From Streptomyces longwoodensis (GTDB lineage Bacteria > Actinomycetota > Actinomycetes > Streptomycetales > Streptomycetaceae): a stretch of 64,000 nucleotides of DNA. The notes under the pieces are model-generated. The model was not told the DNA's origin, ran no database searches, and was given only the letters and a program-made list of their open reading frames with translations. Shown here one piece after another: positions 30,849-37,961 of this stretch (the stretch's first letter is position 1; every line of letters begins with the position of its first letter). Both the position numbers and the translations under genes were made by a program. Location: contig NZ_KQ948555.1 of assembly GCF_001514125.1 (NCBI RefSeq), forward strand, positions 1-64,000. Reading direction: 5' to 3'.

Positions 30849-30972
30849 CCGTATCGTCGTATCGGAGCGTAGGCCCAGTGGGCGTCGGTACGCAACCGTT
30901 TCGACGTTACGAGGACGTCAGAACGCTACCGTATCGTCGTGATCTTGGCGACAGGACGGGACCGTATCGTCG
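30849..30972. promoter_or_regulatory. Repeated CGTATCG elements in a divergent promoter region
   Basis: CCGTATCGTCG occurs three times on the plus strand, starting at 30849, 30929 and 30962. The first copy is doubled as CGTATCG-T-CGTATCG (30850-30864). The copies start 80 and 33 bases apart. Copy 3 lies between the possible -35 and -10 of the TetR gene; copy 1 lies just downstream of the candidate permease -10. They are good candidates for TetR operators. Confidence 0.5.
30866..30895 (-). promoter_or_regulatory. Candidate promoter of the export-ABC operon
   Basis: On the minus strand TTGCGT (30895-30890) and TACGCT (30871-30866) are 18 bases apart. The transcript would pass directly through the doubled CGTATCG element, so binding there could block initiation. 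Confidence 0.4.
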
Positions 30973-30980
30973 CAACGCCC

Positions 30981-30986
30981 TATGCT
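30981..30986 (+). promoter_or_regulatory. Candidate -10 element, leaderless tetR-type gene
   Basis: TATGCT ends seven bases before ATG 30994 with no Shine-Dalgarno in between. The pattern predicts a leaderless transcript. Confidence 0.4.
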
Positions 30987-30993
30987 GGGGCGC

Positions 30994-31620
30994 ATGACGA
31001 CCAACGCCGACGGACCCCAGACGCGTCCGCGCCGCCGGACCCCCGCCGGAGCGGCCGTGCTGCGCGAGGACGTGACGGAGGCCATCCGGGCGGCCGTGTT
31101 CGAGGAGCTCGCGTCCGTCGGCTACGCCCGGATGTCGATCGAGGGCATCGCCCGCCGGGCCGGCGTCGGCAAGACCGCGGTCTACCGCCGCTGGCGCTCC
31201 AAGCTGCACCTGGTCCTGGACGTCGTGTCGGCCATCGCGGTGCAGGGGCTGCCCGCGCCGGAGACCGGCAGCCTGGAGGGCGACCTGCGGGTGCTGTACG
31301 AGGTGACGTCCCGGGCGCTGCGCCACCCCGTGGCCTCGCAGATCATCCCCGACCTCCAGGCGGAGGCGGCCCGCAACCCCGACATCGCCGAGGCCATGCA
31401 GAAGACGCTGCGCGAGGGGCAGGAGGGCGTCGCGGTGAAGATCCTCGCGGCGGCCGCGCGGCGCGGCGAGATCAGCGCCGGCGCCCACGACGAGCTGGCC
31501 CTGGACATCATCTCGGGCCCGCTGTACTGGCGCTCCGTGGTGATCCGCAGCCCCAAGCTCCCCAAGGGCTACCTGGGCGCCCTGGCCCGCGCGACGGCGG
31601 GGGCCCTCAAGGCTCTCTGA
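30994..31620 (+). CDS. TetR/AcrR family transcriptional regulator
   Basis: This 208-residue regulator has an N-terminal basic arm (RPRRRTPAG), a TetR helix-turn-helix around residues 45-67 (MSIEGIARRAGVGKTAVYRRW), and a C-terminal domain of the TetR_C_11-like type with LPKGYLGALARAT near the end. It is divergent from the export ABC genes, and the repeats between them fit local autoregulation plus control of the exporter. The ligand is unknown. An in-frame ATG at 30982 is less likely. Confidence 0.92.
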   Translation: MTTNADGPQTRPRRRTPAGAAVLREDVTEAIRAAVFEELASVGYARMSIEGIARRAGVGKTAVYRRWRSKLHLVLDVVSAIAVQGLPAPETGSLEGDLRVLYEVTSRALRHPVASQIIPDLQAEAARNPDIAEAMQKTLREGQEGVAVKILAAAARRGEISAGAHDELALDIISGPLYWRSVVIRSPKLPKGYLGALARATAGALKAL

Positions 31621-31654
31621 CCCCGCGGCCGCACGCGCTCGCAGCCGGGTGCGG

Positions 31655-32149
31655 TCAGGACTCCTCCGCCGCCGCGTCCAGCGCCCGCGTGAGGACGTCC
31701 AGCCGGTCGCGCAGGTCGCGGATCTCCTCGACGTCGAGGTCCGTCGCCGCGACGATGCGCCGCGGCACCTGCTCCGCCCGCTCGCGCAGCTCCGCGCCCT
31801 GGCGGGTCGGCCGCACCACCACCGAGCGCTCGTCGCGGGCGCTGCGCTCGCGCACCACCAGGCCGGCCGCCTCCAGCCGCTTCAGCAGCGGGGACAGCGT
31901 GCCGGAGTCCAGTCGCAGGTGCTCGCCCAGCTTCTTGACGGGCAGCTCGCCCTCCTCCCAGAGCACCAGCATCACCAGGTACTGCGGGTAGGTCAGCCCG
32001 AGGTCCTTGAGGACCACGCGGTAGACGCCGTTGAAGGCGCGCGAGGCGGCGTGCAGGGAGAAGCAGATCTGGCGGTCCAGGCGCAGCCAGTTCTCCCCGC
32101 CGGGGGCGGCGGTGTCGGTGGCCGGGGCGGACGTGGACGTCGGGGTCAT
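31655..32149 (-). CDS. ohrR: MarR-family organic peroxide sensor OhrR
   Basis: This 164-residue MarR regulator has DRQICFSLHAASRAFNGVYR, which places the redox-active Cys at residue 29 and matches the reactive N-terminal Cys of OhrR proteins. The winged helix follows (ELPVKKLGEHLRLDSGTLSPLLKRLEAAGLV with wing RDERSVVVRPT). Oxidation of the Cys by organic hydroperoxides should release DNA and derepress ohr. It is divergent from ohr, with an OhrR-type palindrome in the gap. Confidence 0.94.
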   Translation of the reverse strand: MTPTSTSAPATDTAAPGGENWLRLDRQICFSLHAASRAFNGVYRVVLKDLGLTYPQYLVMLVLWEEGELPVKKLGEHLRLDSGTLSPLLKRLEAAGLVVRERSARDERSVVVRPTRQGAELRERAEQVPRRIVAATDLDVEEIRDLRDRLDVLTRALDAAAEES

Positions 32150-32187
32150 GCCCTCAAGAGTAGCTCCGCCCGGCCTGATTGGTTGTG

Positions 32188-32202
32188 CACAATTTAATTG
32201 TG
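32188..32202. promoter_or_regulatory. OhrR operator palindrome
   Basis: CACAATT-T-AATTGTG is a perfect 15-base palindrome in an otherwise GC-rich region between ohrR and ohr. It matches the ACAATT/AATTGT core known for OhrR sites. Confidence 0.8.
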
Positions 32203-32284
32203 TGCTCTACTGGTGGTCGTGCGGGGCCACCGGGCCCCCGGGCCGGACCCCGGCCCACGCCGACTCGAGAGGGATGGTTCTTCC

Positions 32285-32698
32285 ATGGACGCGCTCTACA
32301 CCGCCGTCGCCACCGCCACCCACGGCCGGGAGGGCCGCGCCGTCTCCTCCGACGGCACACTCGACCTCGCGCTCGCCGCGCCGCCGGAGCTGGGCGGCAA
32401 CGGTCAGGGCACCAACCCCGAGCAGCTGTTCGCCGCCGGGTACGCGGCCTGCTTCGGCAGCGCCCTCGGCCTCGTCGGCCGCCAGGCCAAGGTCGACGTC
32501 ACCGACGCCGCCGTCACCGCCGAGGTCGGCATCGGCAAGCAGGGCGAGGGCTTCGGCCTGAAGGTGACGCTGCGCGTCGAGCTGCCCGAGACGGTGGACG
32601 AGGCCACCGGCCGCAAGCTGGTCGAGCAGGCCCACCAGGTCTGCCCCTACTCCAACGCCACCCGGGGCAACATCGACGTCGACCTCGTCATCGAGTAG
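32285..32698 (+). CDS. ohr: Organic hydroperoxide resistance protein Ohr
   Basis: This 137-residue cytoplasmic thiol peroxidase of the OsmC/Ohr family reduces organic hydroperoxides. The peroxidatic Cys56 is in GYAACFGSAL and the resolving Cys120 in HQVCPYSNATRGN; both required residues are present. The start YTAVATATHGREGRAVSSDG is characteristic. It is divergent from ohrR, so it is peroxide-inducible. The leader of about 80 bases ends in GAGAGGGATGG before ATG 32285. Confidence 0.96.
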   Translation: MDALYTAVATATHGREGRAVSSDGTLDLALAAPPELGGNGQGTNPEQLFAAGYAACFGSALGLVGRQAKVDVTDAAVTAEVGIGKQGEGFGLKVTLRVELPETVDEATGRKLVEQAHQVCPYSNATRGNIDVDLVIE

Positions 32699-32728
32699 TC
32701 CCCACCCCCGGCGGAGAGCGGCACCGGG

Positions 32729-34300
32729 TCAGCCGACCCGGGCCAGCACCTCCCCGGTGCGCCGGCTCCAGTCGACCACCACCGCCTCCGGGGGCACCGG
32801 GCGCCACCGCGTCAGCAGCAGCCAGCGCACCCGGTAGCGGCGGACGACCGCGACCCGCTCGGTGCGGGTCGAGGCGGGCGAGAGGTAGGCCCGCACGTCC
32901 GCCACCCGCCGCAGCCGCTCCCGCTCGTCGAGGGCGGCGTCCGGCCAGGCGGGCGCCGCGAGGTCCGGCCCGTACCCGGCGATCGCGTGGACCGCGTAGT
33001 ACCCGTCGGTGATCACCGCCTCGCCGGGCCGGATGTGCCGCGCCGCCCAGTCGTACGACGGCCAGCGCGGCGGCTGCTCGAAGCCGACCGGGTCCAGCGA
33101 GCGCGGCACGACCGCCCCGGCCTGCACGGTCAGGAACCCGGTGCAGGCCGCCACCGCCGCGAGGGCCCCGAGCACCCTGCGCCCCGGCCGCCACGGCCGG
33201 GGCGCCGCCAGTTCCACCGCCAGGGCGAACTGCGGCGCCACCAGCGTCAGCCCGAGGATCCGGCCGTACGTGTAGTGCCCGCTCACGTAGCCGTACGCCA
33301 CCACCAGGCAGTCGGCGGCGAACATCAGCACCAGCGGGTCCCGCGCCGAGCGGCGCGCTCGCGCCCACAGCGCCGGCAGCCCGGCCAGCGCCAGCCAGAA
33401 GTGGCCGGTGAGCCCGTCGTACAGCCGCCGGTGCATCGCGTCGACGCTGTCGTCCCCGGCGAGCCCCAGCACGTCGAAGTACGGCCACGCCGCGGCCACG
33501 GCCAGTGCCACCCCGGCCGTCAGCGCCCAGCGCAGCACCACCCCGCCGCCCCCGCCGCGCTGCCACCCGGCGACCAGGGCCAGCGCGCCCAGCACCGCCG
33601 CCACCGCCGTGATCGGGTGCACCAGCAGGACCAGCCCGTACAGCGTGCCCAGCGCCGCGAACCCGGCCAGGCCGCGCAGCCCGCTCGGCCCCACGAACCG
33701 CACCCGGCGCGGGTCCCGCGCCCGCTCGCCGGTCAGCGCCCACGCCCAGAAGGCCAGCCCGATGGCGAAGGTGGAGGGGTAGCCGAGGTTGCCGGTCATC
33801 GACATCAGGCCCAGGTAGCCGCTCCACCAGGCCCGCTCGGTGCCCCACAGCAGGGTCATCGCGGCCAGCGCCAGCACCGGCGCCCACGGCCGCGGGGTGA
33901 GCACCCGCACGAACCGGCCGATCCCCGTCAGCAGCACCAGCAGGTTCACCGGCCCGGCGACCCGCAGCACCTGCCAGCCGCCGAGGCCGGTCAGCCGGGC
34001 GAAGGCGCCCTCGGCCACCGCGTACGGCGAGTAGTACGGGCTGCCCGCGCCCTGCAGGTCGGCCATGGGGTGACGGGGGGCCAGCAGGTGCGCCTTCAGC
34101 CGCTCCACGACCGCCGCGTGCTGGCCGGCGTCGCAGCACAGCGGGACCCGCCAGTACGCCAGCGTCATCACCAGGAAGAACAGGAACCCGACGGCCTGGT
34201 ACGGGCTCGGCCGCCGGATCCGGCCGCCGCGCAGCGCCGTCGCACCGCGCGCCACCCGGCGCGTGAGCACACCGGTGGCCGCACCGCTCGGGCCGCTCAT
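32729..34300 (-). CDS. Multi-pass membrane protein, probable GT-C-type glycosyltransferase
   Basis: This 523-residue protein has about 10-12 hydrophobic helices. After TM1 comes the loop VPLCCDAGQHAAVVERL with an Asp in the position typical of GT-C enzymes, and then HPMADLQGAGSPYYSPYAVAEG. The soluble C-terminal part (from about 430) contains HIRPGEAVITDGYYAVHAIAGY. There is no clear match to a named family, so the glycosyltransferase call is inference from topology and context. It lies 162 bases downstream of the GT2-TagF cluster on the same strand and converges on ohr. Confidence 0.7.
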   Translation of the reverse strand: MSGPSGAATGVLTRRVARGATALRGGRIRRPSPYQAVGFLFFLVMTLAYWRVPLCCDAGQHAAVVERLKAHLLAPRHPMADLQGAGSPYYSPYAVAEGAFARLTGLGGWQVLRVAGPVNLLVLLTGIGRFVRVLTPRPWAPVLALAAMTLLWGTERAWWSGYLGLMSMTGNLGYPSTFAIGLAFWAWALTGERARDPRRVRFVGPSGLRGLAGFAALGTLYGLVLLVHPITAVAAVLGALALVAGWQRGGGGGVVLRWALTAGVALAVAAAWPYFDVLGLAGDDSVDAMHRRLYDGLTGHFWLALAGLPALWARARRSARDPLVLMFAADCLVVAYGYVSGHYTYGRILGLTLVAPQFALAVELAAPRPWRPGRRVLGALAAVAACTGFLTVQAGAVVPRSLDPVGFEQPPRWPSYDWAARHIRPGEAVITDGYYAVHAIAGYGPDLAAPAWPDAALDERERLRRVADVRAYLSPASTRTERVAVVRRYRVRWLLLTRWRPVPPEAVVVDWSRRTGEVLARVG

Positions 34301-34423
34301 CGGACTGCGGGGATCAGGGACATCAGGGGCATTGGCCGTATGTTCCCGCCGGGGTCAACGGCCTTGCCCTCCGTCACCTCATCGAGTGAGCCCGTCCGGA
34401 CGCAGGGCCCCGCGATGCCCGGC

Positions 34424-34459
34424 GGTGGCGTGCCGTCCGGTGGTGGCGTGCCGTCCGGC
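34424..34459. repeat. Two tandem 18-base repeats
   Basis: GGTGGCGTGCCGTCCGG plus one base occurs twice in direct succession (34424-34441 and 34442-34459), just beyond the stop of the upstream membrane-protein gene at 34463. The unit length is six codons, but no gene crosses it. The rest of the gap up to 34300 shows no gene. Confidence 0.8.
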
Positions 34460-34462
34460 CCC

Positions 34463-35740
34463 TCACCGCGCCGCCCCGAGCGCGGCGCCCTCCCGCCGTT
34501 CCCGGGCCGGGCCCGGCACCCGGCCCCGCGCCACGGGCCGCAGCAGCAACGGCAGGCCCAGCACCGGCAGCAGCCACGCCAGGACGATCAGCCGGTCGCC
34601 CCAGATGGCGATGTCGGGGTGGCCGGCCTGGGTGAGGAACCCGGTCCCGGCCGCCGCCACCACCAGCACCCCGAACGCCCGGTCCCGCCGCAGCGCACCC
34701 CACGCCCCGCCCGCCAGCGCCGCCACGAACAGTGGCTCCCACAGCTGCCGCCGGGCCCACTCGATCCAGAAGTTGAGCTGGAGCCGGAAGAACTCCGGCC
34801 ACGGGTGCAGCCGGTCCGGGCGGGAGAAGTGGGCGGTGAGCAGGTCCTGCACGCTGTCCGCCTCGGACGGGTAGTGCAGCAGCCGCGCCAGAAGCAGCGT
34901 GCCCAGCACCCCGCAGCCACCCGCCACCGCCAGCGCCCGGTACGGGCGCGACCCGCGCCGCCGAGCCATCACGAGCAGCGCGCCGGCCGCCAGGCACAGC
35001 CCCAGGAACAGGGCCTGCGAGTGCTTCACCGCGAACAGGGCCGCCAGCGCCCCGCCCACCAGCCACACCCCGGCCCGCACCCGCCCCGACACCGCCAGGG
35101 CGCAGCCCCACAGCGCGGCCAGGGTCAGCGCCAGCATCAGGCCCTCGGTCATCGGCCGCATCGCGGTCGCCCCGCACGGCAGCACGTAGTACAGGCCCTG
35201 GCCGGTCAGGCACGCCCACGGGGGCGCCCCGCGGGTGCGCAGCACCAGGAACGCCAGCACCCCGCCCGCGACGGTCACCGCCACCCCGGCCGCCCACAGT
35301 CCCCACGTCACCCCGAACACGGTGACGAACGGCACCAGGAACACCGGGTAGCCGGGCCGCACCTCGAAGATCCGCATGAACCGCTCCGGCATGAACGGCA
35401 CGGTGTGCCCGCCGGTCTGGCCCGCCTCCAGCCGGGCGTCGACCCTGCGCCACTCCGCCGCCCGGCACTCGGCCATGATCCGGGGGGTGGGGTCGCCGCG
35501 GTGGAAGCGGACCACGTCCACGTTCTGCCGGCGCACCGCGATCGCGGCCCGCCCCGCGCACGCGTAGTCGATGGTGGCGGCCGCCGCGGCCCGCTTGTCG
35601 TCGCCGCGCAGCGACAGGGCGTAGGCCAGGTAGTTCTTGGTGTCGGGGGTGTCCCGGCCGGTGACGTTCGCGAGCTGGGACAGCGCGAACAGCGCGGCCA
35701 GCACCAGCATCCAGACGCGCGGCCCGCGCTGCCCGCTCAC
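34463..35740 (-). CDS. Multi-pass membrane protein, probable GT-C-type mannosyl/glycosyltransferase
   Basis: This 425-residue protein has about nine to ten transmembrane helices. The first extracytoplasmic loop starts RDTPDTKNYLAYALSLRGD, with acidic residues as expected for a GT-C donor/metal site. A later segment PCGATAMRPMTEGLMLALTL resembles dolichyl/polyprenyl-phosphate-sugar mannosyltransferases. GTG 35740 overlaps the stop of the upstream GT2-TagF gene by four bases (GTGA), so it is translationally coupled to it. I infer a role in modifying the same wall polymer. Confidence 0.72.
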   Translation of the reverse strand: MSGQRGPRVWMLVLAALFALSQLANVTGRDTPDTKNYLAYALSLRGDDKRAAAAATIDYACAGRAAIAVRRQNVDVVRFHRGDPTPRIMAECRAAEWRRVDARLEAGQTGGHTVPFMPERFMRIFEVRPGYPVFLVPFVTVFGVTWGLWAAGVAVTVAGGVLAFLVLRTRGAPPWACLTGQGLYYVLPCGATAMRPMTEGLMLALTLAALWGCALAVSGRVRAGVWLVGGALAALFAVKHSQALFLGLCLAAGALLVMARRRGSRPYRALAVAGGCGVLGTLLLARLLHYPSEADSVQDLLTAHFSRPDRLHPWPEFFRLQLNFWIEWARRQLWEPLFVAALAGGAWGALRRDRAFGVLVVAAAGTGFLTQAGHPDIAIWGDRLIVLAWLLPVLGLPLLLRPVARGRVPGPARERREGAALGAAR

Positions 35741-37953
35741 CTGGCGGCGAGCAGGTCGCCGCCGACCGCGGGACCCGGCACCCGGACCGCGCCGCCCGGC
35801 TCGGGCATCCGCTCGCCGAGCAGCAGCGTCCGCACGACCCGTTCGGCGGCGCGGCCGTCGTCGTACGCGCAGAACCGGGACCGGAAGGCCGCCCGCAGCC
35901 GGGCCGACTCCTCGTCGCGCCAGGAGCCCGAGGCGAACAGCCGGACCAGCTCGTCCTGGGAGCGCGTGACGTGGCCGGGCGGCTCGGCGGTGATGTCGAA
36001 GTAGGCGCCCCGGCTCGCCGTGTACGCCGGCCAGTCGTCGGCGTGGACCACGACCGGCCGGTCCAGGTGGGCGTAGTCGAACATCAGGGCCGAGTAGTCG
36101 GTGACCAGGACGTCCGCGGCGAGCATCAGGTCCTCCACGTGCGGCTCGTCGGTGGCGTCCACGACGACCCCGCGCCGGTGCAGCTCGGACAGGCCCATGC
36201 CGCGCGCCGGGCCGGTCGCCAGGGACGGGTGCAGCCGCACCACCAGGGTGTGCCCCTCGCCCAGGCCGGCGGCGAGGCGGGCCAGGTCGAGCCGCTCGAC
36301 GTGGCCGCCGCGCCGGTACTCGCGGCGGGTCGGCGCGTACAGCACCACCGTGTGGCCCTCGGGCACGCCGAGGCGGGCGCGCACCGCGCGGGCCCGGTCC
36401 CGCGGCGGGTCCACCAGGACGTCGTTGCGGGGGCTGCCCGAGCGCACCGAGGTGAAGTGGCAGGGGTAGGCCCGCTCCCACACCAGCTCCGAATGCTCGT
36501 TGGCGACCAGGCTGTAGTCCCAGCGGTCGGCGCGGCGCAGCATCTGCGGCACGTCCACGCCGAGCCGCGCGCCGGGCTTGTCCAGCAGGTCGGCCCCCAT
36601 GTACTTCAGCGGGGTGCCCTGGTGGGTGTGCACGTGCACGCTGCCCGCGCGCTTGGCCAGGGAGCCGGGCCAGTTGACGTTGTTGACGAAGTACGTGGCC
36701 CGCGCGGCCAGCCGCCGGTACGCGGGGGAGTCCAGCAGGACGTGCTCCACACCGGCGGGGAGCCGCGCGGCCGTCTCCGCGTCGCGCACCACCCACACCC
36801 CGCGCAGCTGCGGGGCGATCTCGCGGGCCTTGTGGTAGATCGCGGCCGGGTCGCCCAGCACGCCCCGGTGGGAGAACGCCGAGTACAGCACCAGGTGCGG
36901 GTCCAGCGGGCGCCGCGCCTGCACGGCCGTCAGCCCCCGGTACACCCGGGCCCCGGCCGCGACGCGGGCCTGCGCCCCGCGCCGGGCCAGCTCCCGCCCG
37001 GCCCGCCCGGCCTGCCGGCGCACCCGGTAGGCCGCGTACGGGCCGCGCAGCACGCGCAGGTCGGCGGGGAAGGGCTCCCCGGCCGGCCGGTGGCGGCGCA
37101 TCAGCTCGGCGGTGCGGCGGAAGAACTCGCCCTTGTCGCCGGGCGGCAGCCGGTCCGGCTTGGACAGGATGTCCAGGCAGTGCTCGCCCATCTTGCGGTG
37201 CAGGTAGGGCCGCCAGGACGCCAGCTCCGGGCGGGAGCCGACGAAGGCGAAGACCCGCTCGTACTGGTCGTGGATGTCGAAGTGCTTGCGGCTGGTGGTG
37301 GACAGGATGTTGCCCTGCCGGCGCTGCCGGTAGTTCAGGCAGATCCGGTCGAGCGTCGCGATCCGCCCGGCGCTGAGCATCACCGGGAACGTCCACGGGG
37401 TGTCCTCGTAGTAGCCCGGCGGGAACGCGAAGCCGTGTTCCTCGACGAAGGAGCGCCGGTACACCTTGTTCCACACGACCATCAGCAGGTCGAGGATCTC
37501 GGGCCGCTCGGCGGCGGTGAACGTCGCGTCGGTCGCGGACAGCAGCTCGGCGAGGGCGTTGCGGCGGGTGCCGCCCCACCAGTAGGTGCGGGCGTAGTCG
37601 AAGACCAGCACGTCCGGGTTGCCGGCCTCGTCGAGGCGGTCGGCCAGCGCGGCGAGCGCGCCCGGGGTGAGGGTGTCGTCGCTGTCCAGGAAGAACAGGT
37701 AGTCGCCGGTGGCGTGCGGCATCCCGGCGTTGCGGGCCCGGCCGAGGCCCGCGTTCTCCGGCAGGTGCAGGGCCGTCACGCGCGGGTCGCGGGCCGCGTA
37801 CTCGTCGAGGATCGCGCCGCAGGCGTCGGGCGAGCGGTCGTCCACGGCGATCACCTCGACGTCCCGGAAGGACTGCTCCAGGACCGAGTCGAGGCATTCG
37901 CGCAGGAAGCCCTGCACCTTGAAACAGGGGACGATGATGCTGAAGCGGGGCAC
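35737..37953 (-). CDS. GT2 glycosyltransferase fused to TagF-like CDP-glycerol glycerophosphotransferase, paralogue 1
   Basis: This 738-residue bifunctional protein has an N-terminal GT-A GT2 domain (1-230): SIIVPCFKV, VIAVDDRSPDACG, the metal motif FLDSDD (88-93) and catalytic YYEDTPW. The C-terminal TagF-like domain (about 350-720) includes FVNNVNWPGSLAKR, LYAPTRREYRRG, VRLHPSL and LVTDYSALMFDYAHLDRPVV. The family motif QT-x-HGTPLK reads HTHQGTPLK here, so Gln445 replaces the His important in TagF. GTG 37953 has AAGGAG 12 bases upstream and lies eight bases after the previous gene. It would build or decorate a phosphodiester wall polymer at the inner membrane face; TagF activity is doubtful. 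Confidence 0.85.
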   Translation of the reverse strand: MPRFSIIVPCFKVQGFLRECLDSVLEQSFRDVEVIAVDDRSPDACGAILDEYAARDPRVTALHLPENAGLGRARNAGMPHATGDYLFFLDSDDTLTPGALAALADRLDEAGNPDVLVFDYARTYWWGGTRRNALAELLSATDATFTAAERPEILDLLMVVWNKVYRRSFVEEHGFAFPPGYYEDTPWTFPVMLSAGRIATLDRICLNYRQRRQGNILSTTSRKHFDIHDQYERVFAFVGSRPELASWRPYLHRKMGEHCLDILSKPDRLPPGDKGEFFRRTAELMRRHRPAGEPFPADLRVLRGPYAAYRVRRQAGRAGRELARRGAQARVAAGARVYRGLTAVQARRPLDPHLVLYSAFSHRGVLGDPAAIYHKAREIAPQLRGVWVVRDAETAARLPAGVEHVLLDSPAYRRLAARATYFVNNVNWPGSLAKRAGSVHVHTHQGTPLKYMGADLLDKPGARLGVDVPQMLRRADRWDYSLVANEHSELVWERAYPCHFTSVRSGSPRNDVLVDPPRDRARAVRARLGVPEGHTVVLYAPTRREYRRGGHVERLDLARLAAGLGEGHTLVVRLHPSLATGPARGMGLSELHRRGVVVDATDEPHVEDLMLAADVLVTDYSALMFDYAHLDRPVVVHADDWPAYTASRGAYFDITAEPPGHVTRSQDELVRLFASGSWRDEESARLRAAFRSRFCAYDDGRAAERVVRTLLLGERMPEPGGAVRVPGPAVGGDLLAAR

Positions 37954-37961
37954 TGCGGGGG

